From Hyphomonadaceae bacterium (lineage in GTDB: Bacteria; Pseudomonadota; Alphaproteobacteria; Caulobacterales; Hyphomonadaceae): 64,000 nt of DNA. The DNA is taken from assembly GCA_024743315.1 (NCBI GenBank), contig JANSWU010000001.1, positions 186,001 through 250,000 on the forward strand, written 5' to 3'. This document shows, in pieces, positions 36,490-45,437 of the stretch. Both the position numbers and the translations under genes were made by a program. A model generated the notes under the pieces. The model made no database searches and had not been told where the DNA came from. It saw nothing but the letters and a program-made list of their open reading frames with translations. Each line of letters opens with the position of its first letter. Within the stretch, counting starts at the first letter, position 1.

Positions 36490-37215
36490 ATGTCGGACGT
36501 AGCCATCATCGTCACACGGGCAGACCCCGGCGCCCAACAAACAGCTGAACGACTCGGTGCGGTAAGACTGACACCAATCGTCGTCCCGATGCTGACCCTC
36601 GAAACCATTCAGGATCAGGATCTGGTGCCTCCAGAACAAATTTCTGGCTTGGTTTTTACGAGCGCAAATGGTGTGCGCACCTATGCAGACCGAGACGGCA
36701 ACCGGACACAGACGGCCTGGTGCGTCGGCCCAGCGACTGCCGAAGCCGCGCGCGAGGCTGGATTTTCGGACATCCGTGAATCCGCGGGGAACGCCGTGGA
36801 TCTTGCCAATTTTATCGCAGCCCATAGTCAGCCTGAGGCCAAGCCGCTGCTGCATGTCGCCAATGAAGCGGCCACAGGATCGCTTCAAGAAACGCTCAAC
36901 GCCTTAGGATTCGAGGTGGTTTTCGCACCACTTTATCGGATGCGGCCAACGCCTCGAATACCATCGCTCCTCTCAGAGTTGATCGGGACCGGTGCGCCGG
37001 CCGTGGCTTTGTTCCATTCTGCGAAAGGGGCGGCAGCCTTCGCCAATCTGATGCCTGGAGTGGATTTGAGCAACTGGTCCGCCGTCTGTATTTCAGAGCA
37101 AGCCAGCAAGCCGCTCAAGGGATTGAGATTCGGCGCCCTGCATCTTGCTGAAGCGCCGAATGAGGACGGTCTGTTTGCCGCTTTAGAGCGGGCCATTGCC
37201 ACACTTTCGGCGTGA
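36490..37215 (+). CDS. hemD: Uroporphyrinogen-III synthase
   Basis: A 241-residue HemD-domain protein that cyclises hydroxymethylbilane with inversion of ring D. The family is poorly conserved. Visible marks are VAIIVTRADPGAQQTAERL, SGLVFTSANGVRTYADR, WCVGPATAEAAREAGF, the LLHVANEAATGSLQETL segment and AVALFHSAKGAAAFANLM, then VCISEQASKPL. Position directly after hemC makes the assignment firm. It is followed after 49 bases by the Mic60 homologue, which has its own AGGAG site. Confidence 0.92.
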   Translation: MSDVAIIVTRADPGAQQTAERLGAVRLTPIVVPMLTLETIQDQDLVPPEQISGLVFTSANGVRTYADRDGNRTQTAWCVGPATAEAAREAGFSDIRESAGNAVDLANFIAAHSQPEAKPLLHVANEAATGSLQETLNALGFEVVFAPLYRMRPTPRIPSLLSELIGTGAPAVALFHSAKGAAAFANLMPGVDLSNWSAVCISEQASKPLKGLRFGALHLAEAPNEDGLFAALERAIATLSA

Positions 37216-37264
37216 ACCAACACGATATACACTCATAGAATCACCGCTTTAGGAGCTGCCTGAA

Positions 37265-38392
37265 ATGTCCGACCCATCCCTAAATCCTTCCTCTGGGGAT
37301 GAGGCGCCGATTGATGCGGAATTTGAACCTGCCGCGCCGCCGCCTAAAGAGTCCAGACGGCAACGCTCCGGGCCTGGTTGGATCGCATTCTCAGGACTCG
37401 CCGTGATCTGTCTTGGCCTGTCGGCCTATAGTGCCGGACTGATCCCGGGCATGAGCCCGGACTCAGCTCAGTTCGGAGCCGTCGAGGCCAATCTGGACTC
37501 CCTCTCCACAAGCCAGACTGAGGCTGCGGAGATCACAGATGCGCTGACAACCGATATTGCCGCGCTCAAGTCTCGCGCTGACGGATTGCAAGCTGACCGC
37601 ACACGCCTGGTCACTGAACTGCGTGCGGTGCGCGACGAGATTGAAACGCTCGAATCTGACATATCGACTTTGCAGCGCGCGCGCATCGCCGGACTGGCAG
37701 AGGCCGACGAGACCGATACACCCGCGCTGGAATTACCCGACCTCTCAGCGTTGGAAGGGCGCGTGACCGCCCTGGAAGACGCACTGGTCACGCAATTGAG
37801 CAGCTATGACAGCGTGCTGGAATTACTCAAAGCCCGCCTGTCGGAACTGGAAACCCAAGCCCAGGCTGAACGCCTCACGTCAGCCTCGGATTCCAATGCC
37901 CGGACCGAAGCGGCGCTGGCACTGTCTTCCATTGAGGCCGCCGCCAGACGCGGCCGCCCGTTCCTGACGGCGCAGCAAAAGCTGGCGGCCGCCATGCCCG
38001 GGAACCAGGCGATCGAGCGCCTTGCAACAATTGCACCCAATCCGGTCCCGACCATCGCCGATTTACAGACCGGTTTGCCGGCCTTGATTGATCAGGCACT
38101 TGATCAGGACGCTCGGAACGAAGGGACAAGCCAAAGCTGGGTGCGGGGGATTTTTGGCGACGGCATTCAGGTCCGCCGCGACGGAGAAGTGACGACACGT
38201 GATCAACTTGCAAGCGCTGAGGCCGCGTTGAGCAGTGGCGATCTCGCTGCAAGCATCGCGCAAATCCGTGCCATTGATGCTGATCTTCAGCCTGTCTTCA
38301 CAGATTGGCTGAATAATGCCGACGACCGACTTATGTTGGAACAGACCCTTGAGGCCCTGCGCCTCACCATGATTGCGGAAGAGCGCCCATGA
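37265..38392 (+). CDS. Alphaproteobacterial Mic60/mitofilin homologue
   Basis: A 375-residue inner-membrane protein with a cytoplasmic Pro/Glu-rich N-terminus and one membrane segment (about 39-58, GWIAFSGLAVICLGLSAY). A long periplasmic coiled coil follows (about 70-215). The C-terminal mitofilin domain contains SIEAAARRGRPFLTAQQKL, then NQAIERLATIAPNPVPTIADLQTGLPAL. Alphaproteobacterial Mic60 relatives are known to lie in the hemC-hemD-hemY neighbourhood and to shape inner-membrane contacts, as Mic60 does at cristae junctions. Its stop overlaps hemY by four bases (ATGA). Confidence 0.8.
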   Translation: MSDPSLNPSSGDEAPIDAEFEPAAPPPKESRRQRSGPGWIAFSGLAVICLGLSAYSAGLIPGMSPDSAQFGAVEANLDSLSTSQTEAAEITDALTTDIAALKSRADGLQADRTRLVTELRAVRDEIETLESDISTLQRARIAGLAEADETDTPALELPDLSALEGRVTALEDALVTQLSSYDSVLELLKARLSELETQAQAERLTSASDSNARTEAALALSSIEAAARRGRPFLTAQQKLAAAMPGNQAIERLATIAPNPVPTIADLQTGLPALIDQALDQDARNEGTSQSWVRGIFGDGIQVRRDGEVTTRDQLASAEAALSSGDLAASIAQIRAIDADLQPVFTDWLNNADDRLMLEQTLEALRLTMIAEERP

Positions 38393-39816
38393 TCATCTTG
38401 TTTCTGATCATATTGCTGATCGTCGTCGCTGGCATTTTCGTCATGTGGGCGTCGAGCTGGCCGGGCGGGCTGACTCTCGATCTCGGCAATGGGACACTTT
38501 ACGAGTTTGAACTTGTCTGGGCCCTGTTGGCGATTTTGCTGTTTGGCGGATTGCTGGCGCTGGCCTGGTCGCTATTGACCGGTCTGGTGACCTTCCCGTC
38601 GCGGTTCAGCAAATCCCGCAAAGTCTCGAAAACCAAAGCCGCGAACAAGGCCCTGGCAGATGGCCTGCTGGCCGCCGAAGCCGGGGATGCAGCGCTTGCC
38701 AAGAAACTCTCCAAAAAAGCCGCGCAGTATGCCGAAGACGATCGCCTGAAGCTCTTGCTGGAAGCACGCGCCGCCGAGATTTCAGATGATTGGTCAGGTG
38801 CGGAACGGGCCTGGGGTCAGCTGGCCCGCTTGCCTGGTGGACAATTGGCCGGTCTGCGCGGTGCGGCTTCGGCGGCCAGTGCGCGGGGCGACAGCCTCTC
38901 TGCTGAGGCGCGCGCCCGTGAAGCACTTGAACTCAAATCCGGCGCCGATTGGCCCTTCAATTCGCTGTTCGACAGCCAGGTCGCCGCTGGTGATTGGCAA
39001 TCCGCGCTGCAGACCCTCGCCATCGGCGAGAAGCGCGCCCAGATTGGTGGCGAACCCCTCCGGCGCCGCCGCGCTGTCCTCTACACCGCCCGCGCCGCTG
39101 CTTTGCAACACAGTGAACGCAAGGAGGCCCAGCGCCTGCTCGCTGAAGCCATCCGCTCCGCGCCCTCTTTTCCGCCCGCCGCCTGGCATGGGGCGCGCCA
39201 ATTGATGATCGACCAAAAGATCAAGGCAGCGCATGGCGTGCTGGAGCTTGGCTGGAAAGCTCGGCCACATCCCGCCCTGGTACAATTGGTACGCCGGCTT
39301 GATACAAGCGCCACGCCAAAAGTGATTGAAGACCGGCTGCGTAGCCTGATCGCGGCCAATCCGGATCATCGTGAGAGCCGCATCCTCGGCGCGGAATTGG
39401 CGATGGAGGGCCGGGACTGGCTCAATGCCGTCAAGGCACTGGCCCTGCTGGTTGAGGAAAAGCCGACGGCGCGCCTTTGCCTTCTGCTTGAAAAAGCCCT
39501 GCGCGGCTATGGCGACCTGACCGAAGCCGAACGTTGGGGGCGCATGGCGGTCACTGCGGCGCGCGAGCCGGAATGGTCGGACATCGATCCGCGCGGCGGG
39601 GCGTTCCAATACGCACCGCGCGACTGGGCCCGACTGGTCTATGCGTTCGGCGACGCAGGCAACTTGGTTCACCCACGCTATGAGACGTCGGAACGCGAGC
39701 TTGATGCCAGCCGCCCGGTCGCCCTGCCGGCGCCTTCGGGCAATGCTGGCGCCCCAAAACCGCCGCGCACCGAAATCGTCACGCCGCCATTGGATTATGT
39801 GCCCAGCGAGGACTGA
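38389..39816 (+). CDS. hemY: HemY-type TPR membrane protein
   Basis: A 475-residue protein with two N-terminal membrane segments (IILFLIILLIVVAGIFVMW and VWALLAILLFGGLLALAWSL), which form the HemY N-terminal domain. TPR-like helical repeats follow (KALADGLLAAEAGDAALAKKLSKKA, AEISDDWSGAERAWGQLARLPGG and later repeats). It is associated with late heme synthesis by gene position, but its biochemical role is not established, and it is unrelated to the protoporphyrinogen oxidase also called HemY. It is coupled to Mic60 by an ATGA overlap. A proline-rich tail ends the protein. Confidence 0.88.
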   Translation: MIILFLIILLIVVAGIFVMWASSWPGGLTLDLGNGTLYEFELVWALLAILLFGGLLALAWSLLTGLVTFPSRFSKSRKVSKTKAANKALADGLLAAEAGDAALAKKLSKKAAQYAEDDRLKLLLEARAAEISDDWSGAERAWGQLARLPGGQLAGLRGAASAASARGDSLSAEARAREALELKSGADWPFNSLFDSQVAAGDWQSALQTLAIGEKRAQIGGEPLRRRRAVLYTARAAALQHSERKEAQRLLAEAIRSAPSFPPAAWHGARQLMIDQKIKAAHGVLELGWKARPHPALVQLVRRLDTSATPKVIEDRLRSLIAANPDHRESRILGAELAMEGRDWLNAVKALALLVEEKPTARLCLLLEKALRGYGDLTEAERWGRMAVTAAREPEWSDIDPRGGAFQYAPRDWARLVYAFGDAGNLVHPRYETSERELDASRPVALPAPSGNAGAPKPPRTEIVTPPLDYVPSED

Positions 39817-39882
39817 TCTCCGTGCGCATTGAGCTTGCCGAAATCACTCAGTTTCGCTATGTCGACGCGCCTGAAACGGTAA

Positions 39883-39958
39883 GCCGCGTTAGCTCAGCTG
39901 GTAGAGCATCGCATTCGTAATGCGGGGGTCGTAGGTTCAAGTCCTATACGCGGCACCA
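39883..39958 (+). tRNA. tRNA-Thr (anticodon CGT)
   Basis: The 7-base acceptor stem GCCGCGT pairs with ACGCGGC and is followed by ACCA, with CCA encoded. The D stem GCTC/GAGC, the anticodon stem TCGCA/TGCGG around the loop TTCGTAA, and the T-loop GGTTCAAGTCC are all present. Anticodon CGT reads ACG, Thr. It lies 66 bases after hemY. Confidence 0.95.
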
Positions 39959-40048
39959 CCCCATCCCGATCCGAAGTGTCACCAAAAAATGCCGGACAAT
40001 CATGGACCTAGACCGTTCTGAATGGTTAGGTGCAGGGAGTAAAAGGGG

Positions 40049-40942
40049 ATGGCGGTGTCTGAGCGTGATCAGAAAACGCAAACGGAGCGTGTGGAACACA
40101 CGCGTCGATATGTACGGCGCAATCATAGCGGTGGCGTCGCCTTCTATCCCTTTGGCCTGATTCCCGCCGCGGCTTTGCTGCTGCTAAGCCTGTTCGCGCT
40201 ATTGCCGTTTGCGTCGCTCTGGATTGAAGACAATGCCGAGCAAGCGGCGCTAACCTCCTTGCGGCAAGGCGGCCATGGCTGGGCTGAGGTTTCCGCCTCA
40301 GGACAATGGATTACGCTATCGGGCGACGCCCCGAGTGCCGAGCGCGCGGCGGCCGCTGTTGAGCTGGTGCGATCGGCCCGCGCGCCGACCTTGTTTGGAC
40401 CGGCGCGCCCGGTGACGCGGGTCATCGATCGCACGGTGATTGCCGGCGAGGCCGTCGCTGACACAGTGATCGCAGCCACGCCAGAGGACGCACCTGACCC
40501 TGTTCCAGCTGATCCTGCTCCATCTGACCCTGAGACGATCATCGCTGCCGAGCGTGAACGAGTGGCCGCCTGTGACCAATCCCTGAAAGACTTGCTGACC
40601 GAGTCCAAGATCGAATTTGCCTCCGGCAGTGCCCGCATTGCGCCGGCGAGTTCCGGCCTGCTGGACCAATTGGCGCGTGCGATTCAAGGCTGTGATCTGG
40701 ACATCGTGATCGAAGGTCATACCGACTCAACGGGGTCTGCAGAGCTGAATGCTCGCCTCAGCCTGGACCGCGCATCTGCTGTCCGCGATGCACTTGTCAT
40801 TCGGGGTGTGTCGGCGGATTTGTTGGCCGCAGAGGGCTATGGCGAGGACCGTCCAGTCGCCGACAATGACACGCCGCAGGGACGCGAACAAAACCGGCGG
40901 ATTGAGTTCAATGTGAGATCGCTTAGCGATCCACAGGAGTAG
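40049..40942 (+). CDS. Membrane-anchored BON/OmpA-domain protein
   Basis: A 297-residue protein with a basic cytoplasmic tail and one membrane segment (about 35-58, LIPAAALLLLSLFALLPFASLW). A BON-like domain follows (about 68-130, GGHGWAEVSASGQWITLSGDAPS), then a Pro/Asp linker and a C-terminal OmpA domain (about 190-290). The OmpA part has IEFASGSARIAPASSGLLDQLA, IVIEGHTDSTGSAELNARLS and GYGEDRPVADNDTPQGREQNRRIEF, with the Asp/Arg pair that binds peptidoglycan. Inner-membrane anchoring suggests it braces the cytoplasmic membrane against the cell wall. The layout recalls mycobacterial ArfA. It lies 30 bases before the next gene. Confidence 0.8.
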   Translation: MAVSERDQKTQTERVEHTRRYVRRNHSGGVAFYPFGLIPAAALLLLSLFALLPFASLWIEDNAEQAALTSLRQGGHGWAEVSASGQWITLSGDAPSAERAAAAVELVRSARAPTLFGPARPVTRVIDRTVIAGEAVADTVIAATPEDAPDPVPADPAPSDPETIIAAERERVAACDQSLKDLLTESKIEFASGSARIAPASSGLLDQLARAIQGCDLDIVIEGHTDSTGSAELNARLSLDRASAVRDALVIRGVSADLLAAEGYGEDRPVADNDTPQGREQNRRIEFNVRSLSDPQE

Positions 40943-40972
40943 AGAAAAGGCTTCTCGAGGGAAGGTGAGACC

Positions 40973-42571
40973 ATGTGGTATCTTTGGCTTCAAATATTGT
41001 TCTTGCTGGCGCTGGCGGCGCTGTGCGGGGCCGGACTTGCCTATTGGTGGCTGCGCGGGCGCTATGACGATGTGACGGAATCCTATTCCAGCCTGCTCAA
41101 GGAATCGAAAGCGCCGCCGGATTTAATGGAGCGATCGGACCTGGAGGCCCGGCTTACCGACCTTGCCGCCAAGATCGACCGGCTCGAGAATACCGACTTA
41201 TCGCCGCTGGAAGCTCAGATCCTCGGATTGGCCAATGACCTGCCCGACACTCAAAACGGTGCGCTCGAACAAGAACGGTTCGACGCCATGACAGCGCGGC
41301 TGGATGCGCTTGAAACGAGCCTTTCCGACACGGTCAGCAATTCCTTTGGACATCTCCACGATGCGCTCAATGACACCGGAGACCTGGATCTTGATCCAAT
41401 TCTGACCCGTCTCAACGCCTTGCAGGAACAAGTTGAACAGCTCACGGCCTTGCCACCGCAAATCGCGACTCTGTCGAAACAGACAAGTGACCTGTCCGAG
41501 ACCCAGGGCGTTGCCATCAAATCTGAAATCGCACGGCTTGAGCAACGCTTTGCCAGCCTGTCGGACGATACATTGCAACCGATACAGCGAAATCTTCAAT
41601 CGCTGGCAGCGAAATCCCCGGAGACTGACGGCCTGAGCCGGCGCCTCGAAGATCGCTTACAGGCGATCGAAGAGCAAGTGGCGCGAACCCAGACTCTGAT
41701 GCGGCCAATTGGCGAAAAGCTCGATGAGATCACGCCGGGCGCCACAGCCAATGCTGGCAATCATCGCGCGCTCGCCGCGCTTGATCAGAAACTCCTCGGA
41801 TTTGACGATACGATTGTGGCGATCAAACAGCGGATGGACCAGATCGGCGGCCTGCTGACCGCTATCGACCGGCGCGTCGACTTGACCGGCGTGGACGCCA
41901 AACTGGATCGCACGGTTGGGGATGTTGCTGCCTTACGCAGTTCAATGCCGACGGTGGCAAGTCTCGAACCGCTCGAGCAAAATCTCGCCCGCCTGCAACA
42001 AATGGTATTTAACCTGCGCGAACGGGATGTGGCCAGCCTGAACAATGCCATCCGGTCGATCGAAGGCCGCGTCGATTTTGTCGGCGTCGAAAACCGACTA
42101 ACCTCAATCGAATATGGCTTGGCCGCGACGCATCACATGCTGCGCTCCCGGCTCGAACAGAATGTCGAGATGCCGCCGTCGCCGCAGCGTGACCCCTATC
42201 GCGAACCGCCAAAAGATTATGCGTTCAGCGCCCCGTCTACGCTGCGCACACCAGACGCGCCTTTGGATCCGATCAACATGATCCGCACCGAGGGCACGGC
42301 CAGCAATCTGCTCCTGGAGCCAGGATTTGGGCAAGCGGACAATCTCGAAAAGATCCGCGGCATTGGTCCGATGCTGCGGCAATTGCTGAATGATACCGGG
42401 GTCTTCTATTACTGGCAGATTGCCGAATGGAGCGATGACGATGTGGCCAATGTCGATGCCCTTTTGCCAGGCTATCAGGGCCGGATCACGCGAGATCGCT
42501 GGGTCGAGCAGGCACAGGAACTGGCGGCCCTGCCCGGCGCCGCGACCCGGCCACAACCGTTCGGCAATTAG
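40973..42571 (+). CDS. Membrane coiled-coil protein with C-terminal helix-hairpin-helix domain
   Basis: A 532-residue protein. An N-terminal membrane segment (MWYLWLQILFLLALAALCGAG) is followed by about 350 residues of predicted coiled coil, rich in Leu, Glu and Gln with phrases such as LEARLTDLAAKIDRLEN. The C-terminal domain (about 457-525) reads LEKIRGIGPMLRQLLNDTGVF and YYWQIAEWSDDDVANVDALL. This is the helix-hairpin-helix fold seen in small 'flap endonuclease-1-like' proteins (COG3743 type), here without nuclease catalytic residues that I can see. It may tether something, perhaps DNA or a protein partner, to the membrane. Likely co-transcribed with the upstream BON/OmpA gene. Confidence 0.7.
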   Translation: MWYLWLQILFLLALAALCGAGLAYWWLRGRYDDVTESYSSLLKESKAPPDLMERSDLEARLTDLAAKIDRLENTDLSPLEAQILGLANDLPDTQNGALEQERFDAMTARLDALETSLSDTVSNSFGHLHDALNDTGDLDLDPILTRLNALQEQVEQLTALPPQIATLSKQTSDLSETQGVAIKSEIARLEQRFASLSDDTLQPIQRNLQSLAAKSPETDGLSRRLEDRLQAIEEQVARTQTLMRPIGEKLDEITPGATANAGNHRALAALDQKLLGFDDTIVAIKQRMDQIGGLLTAIDRRVDLTGVDAKLDRTVGDVAALRSSMPTVASLEPLEQNLARLQQMVFNLRERDVASLNNAIRSIEGRVDFVGVENRLTSIEYGLAATHHMLRSRLEQNVEMPPSPQRDPYREPPKDYAFSAPSTLRTPDAPLDPINMIRTEGTASNLLLEPGFGQADNLEKIRGIGPMLRQLLNDTGVFYYWQIAEWSDDDVANVDALLPGYQGRITRDRWVEQAQELAALPGAATRPQPFGN

Positions 42572-42972
42572 GGCTCATCCGGCTTGAACACAAAAGCCTG
42601 CGAGGCTGCGAACACGATTGCCGGTACGAGCAGGAGTACGGCCAGAAAAGCGAGCCAGTAATTGAGCTTCAGCCAATCATGGACCACCACGAATATCGCC
42701 CAATTCATGAATGCACCCGATCCGGCGACCAAGATGAAGCTGACAAAGGCACGATGATGCGGCTGACGTGATCGGAACGTGAAATAGAAATGGCCAACAT
42801 AGGAGACAGAAAACGCGACCAGAAAGCCAAGCACGGTCGCGTATGAAGGCCGCATATTCAGGGCCTCGACTCCTCCGGCCAATATCCCAGCATGCACCCC
42901 TGTCGCGACACAGCCGACCAGACCAAAACGCACCAAGGTCCAGAACAGAGACGGCTGATCAGTCCGAGCCAT
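42568..42972 (-). CDS. GtrA-family membrane protein
   Basis: A 134-residue protein with four membrane segments: LVRFGLVGCVATGVHAGILA, TVLGFLVAFSVSYVGHFYFTFRS, FILVAGSGAFMNWAIFVVV and WLAFLAVLLLVPAIVFAASQAFVF. The SYVGHFYFTF motif is the GtrA hallmark. GtrA proteins are thought to flip undecaprenyl-phosphate-linked sugars. ATG 42972 overlaps the end of the glycosyltransferase gene by 14 bases. It is the last gene of a three-gene operon and converges on the helix-hairpin-helix gene with a four-base overlap. Confidence 0.85.
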   Translation of the reverse strand: MARTDQPSLFWTLVRFGLVGCVATGVHAGILAGGVEALNMRPSYATVLGFLVAFSVSYVGHFYFTFRSRQPHHRAFVSFILVAGSGAFMNWAIFVVVHDWLKLNYWLAFLAVLLLVPAIVFAASQAFVFKPDEP

Positions 42973-43906
42973 CGTTAAAACCGTGTGTCTCTTCAATAAT
43001 GAATAAGGGGCGGTTCTTGGTCTCGGTGAATATCCGCGCGATATACTCGCCCAGTACGCCGATACTAAGCAGTTGTAGCCCGCCCAGGAAGAAAATTGCC
43101 ACCGCGAGTGTAGCATAGCCAGGCACCTCGCGCCCGAAGACCAAGGTGGTGAGGCCGATCCAGCCGGCGTAGAATAGCGACAGCGCGGCAATCCCACTTC
43201 CAATCACGGTCCAGAAACGCAGCGGCACGACGCTGAATGACACAATCCCGTTCCAGGCATATCCGCACAGGCGCCGCAGCGACCATTTGCTGGCCCCGGA
43301 CCGGCGCGGCGCAACTTCGTACAGGCAAGGCTCGTGCGAAAACCCGACCCAGGCATACAATCCTTTCATGAAGCGCGTCTTTTCCGGCAAAGCGTTCAGG
43401 GCCGCGACAACGCGACCTGACATCAAACGAAAATCACTCGCTTCAGGGGCCATAGGGACATCAGACAGGCGCGAGAACAGACCGTAATAAAGCCTCGAAA
43501 GGGCACCGCGTAAAAAACTCTCCGTGTTGCGCGACCGGCGTAAGCCATAGACGATATCCGCGCCTTCGCGCTGTCGCTTGAGCATGTCAGGAATGAGCTC
43601 GGGCGGGTGCTGGAGATCACCATCCATGATCAGGACATGCGCCCCCAGCGCATGGGCGAGCCCGGCCGATATGGCGGCTTCTTTGCCAAAATTCCGAGAG
43701 AGTTTGATCACGCGAATACCAGGATGCTGGCGACGCAAAGCCTGCAATCGAGCAAGCGTCTCGTCGACGCTGCCATCATCGACACAAAGCACGGCCCAAT
43801 TTTCGGCGACCGTTTCGAGGACCGGGACCAACCGATCGAACAGCGCCGCAATATTCTCAGCCTCGTTGAAACAGGGGATCACCACAGACAGAGACTCAAC
43901 GCGCAT
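42959..43906 (-). CDS. GtrB-type family 2 glycosyltransferase
   Basis: A 315-residue GT2 enzyme. The N-terminal domain has LSVVIPCFNEAENIAALFDRL, the DDG motif CVDDGSVDETL, and the metal-binding D-G-D in LIMDGDLQHPPELIPDML. Two C-terminal membrane segments follow (FWTVIGSGIAALSLFYAGWIG and LAVAIFFLGGLQLLSIGVLGEYI). This matches GtrB/DPM1/ArnC-like enzymes that load a sugar onto polyprenyl phosphate. Its ATG overlaps the stop of the upstream polytopic protein by one base (TGATG). Confidence 0.9.
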   Translation of the reverse strand: MRVESLSVVIPCFNEAENIAALFDRLVPVLETVAENWAVLCVDDGSVDETLARLQALRRQHPGIRVIKLSRNFGKEAAISAGLAHALGAHVLIMDGDLQHPPELIPDMLKRQREGADIVYGLRRSRNTESFLRGALSRLYYGLFSRLSDVPMAPEASDFRLMSGRVVAALNALPEKTRFMKGLYAWVGFSHEPCLYEVAPRRSGASKWSLRRLCGYAWNGIVSFSVVPLRFWTVIGSGIAALSLFYAGWIGLTTLVFGREVPGYATLAVAIFFLGGLQLLSIGVLGEYIARIFTETKNRPLFIIEETHGFNDGSD

Positions 43907-45285
43907 CAGTTCGACTCCTGGATGTCGACGTGCGCAGGATGACCTTGATCAACTGGTTCCGCGAACAGGCTCGCCCGATGCGCAGCAAGAACAGAGAGGT
44001 GGGAATCAATCGGCTGTCCGATTTGGTGCAAGACCTGATAAGTTGCCGGGTCGGTCTCCGGATAGCTTACCCTGAGGGCATGCGCGGCTTCAGACACATC
44101 ATTTGAAATCGCGACGCTTTTCTGCACGACACTCGGAATGTTGCCGAGCTTAAGTAGCACAAACAGGCCGAGCATTGCATACGCCGCCCGGGGTGTGCGC
44201 GGTTGGGTTTTCGCAATCGCAAACACGGCCAGGACAAAAACGGCGATCCAGAACAAGGTCCCGAAGGAGATGTATCGACTGACAAAGGCTTGGTTTACAC
44301 CAAACACGGCCCAGCGTCCGAACGCCGTCAATAATCCAGCGCCAAATGAGTATGCGGCGAGGGCCAGGAATGGCAGGATCGCGCGCCAAACCTCCGGCCG
44401 CGATGATTTGCGCAAGGTCCACACAGCCCAGATCGACAGGCCAAGACCCAGCGCCGCCCCCAATTCAGCGCTGTCTCGCGCAAACCGGACCACCGGCGAT
44501 GCTGTGAAATTGATCGTATAATGGGCCAGGCCAAGCCAGGTTTCGACTCGATCCAAAGCGGGCATCCCCGCCGCAGAATAAGCCGCTGCTGGCGCATTCA
44601 TCGCAAGACTGAAGTGCCAAAACAGCAGCATGCTCAGGATCGACCACAGGCCAAGACAGGCCCACCCGGTCAGTGACCGCCCTGCCCCCTGAGCAAACAA
44701 CAAGACAAACCCGATCGGCAGCAACACCCAGCTGGTGCCAAAAGCATAAATCGCCAGCGCCGCAGCGCTGGCGGCCAACAGCGTATTGCGGACGCTTGGC
44801 ACTTCATGAGTTAAGCGCTCAATCGTCCATAGCGCGCCAGCCAGCGATATGAACACCGCCACCTGCCAGCCCCAAAGCCAGTTCGCAGCCTGGTCCAGAG
44901 AGAAGAAGAGAAAGGCCGCCAGGCCCATCGCCCAGGCCGTTGCTTGGGACAAGTCGAGACGTTTTCCAGCGCGGTCAATCAAACGCGCAAGCGCGACGAA
45001 ACCAAGGCCGGCAATACTTACAGAGGCCAGCACTTCGGCCCAATGCGCCATTTTCGTCCAGGGGCTCAGCGCCAATTGCACGAGATAGCCGGAGGCATGC
45101 CAATGATTGCCGTGCAAGGCAAATAGATCGCGGAATGCGAGTTCCTTATTCTGCCAAGCGGCATAGAGCGGAACAATATCCCAATGATCGTGAAAGGGTG
45201 CCTGATAATGAAAACGCAGAGCAAAGCCGAGAACGATCAGGAAAAAGCCCAGGGCGGGCCCCCACTTCCAGACTATTTTCGGCAT
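43906..45285 (-). CDS. Polytopic membrane protein, probable GtrC-type glucosyltransferase
   Basis: A 459-residue protein with about ten membrane segments and a periplasmic loop after the first segment containing FHDHWDIVPLYAAW, an acidic/His motif of the kind used by polyprenyl-dependent GT-C enzymes. First in a translationally coupled operon with GtrB-like and GtrA-like genes, it fills the position of the serotype-specific transferase that moves the flipped sugar to a cell-surface glycan. No close family was recognised, so the role rests mainly on context. A soluble C-terminal tail of about 80 residues ends the protein. Confidence 0.6.
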   Translation of the reverse strand: MPKIVWKWGPALGFFLIVLGFALRFHYQAPFHDHWDIVPLYAAWQNKELAFRDLFALHGNHWHASGYLVQLALSPWTKMAHWAEVLASVSIAGLGFVALARLIDRAGKRLDLSQATAWAMGLAAFLFFSLDQAANWLWGWQVAVFISLAGALWTIERLTHEVPSVRNTLLAASAAALAIYAFGTSWVLLPIGFVLLFAQGAGRSLTGWACLGLWSILSMLLFWHFSLAMNAPAAAYSAAGMPALDRVETWLGLAHYTINFTASPVVRFARDSAELGAALGLGLSIWAVWTLRKSSRPEVWRAILPFLALAAYSFGAGLLTAFGRWAVFGVNQAFVSRYISFGTLFWIAVFVLAVFAIAKTQPRTPRAAYAMLGLFVLLKLGNIPSVVQKSVAISNDVSEAAHALRVSYPETDPATYQVLHQIGQPIDSHLSVLAAHRASLFAEPVDQGHPAHVDIQESN

Positions 45286-45437
45286 AAAAGAGGCTCCTGC
45301 AATCGCCGCCTTGGGTGACGGGTTGGGAGCCTATAGCGGGTCAGAACCGATGTGTGATTATCTCAGCATCTCATCTGAAAAGATTTCAAAGATCGGTGAA
45401 GCGGCACGCGCGGCACTGGCTTTTTTTGAGAGAAAAA

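Noticed and set aside
38794-39672. 292-codon minus-strand frame opposite hemY
   Set aside because: hemY has conserved membrane and TPR sequence and is coupled to mic60; the antisense frame has no supporting signal.
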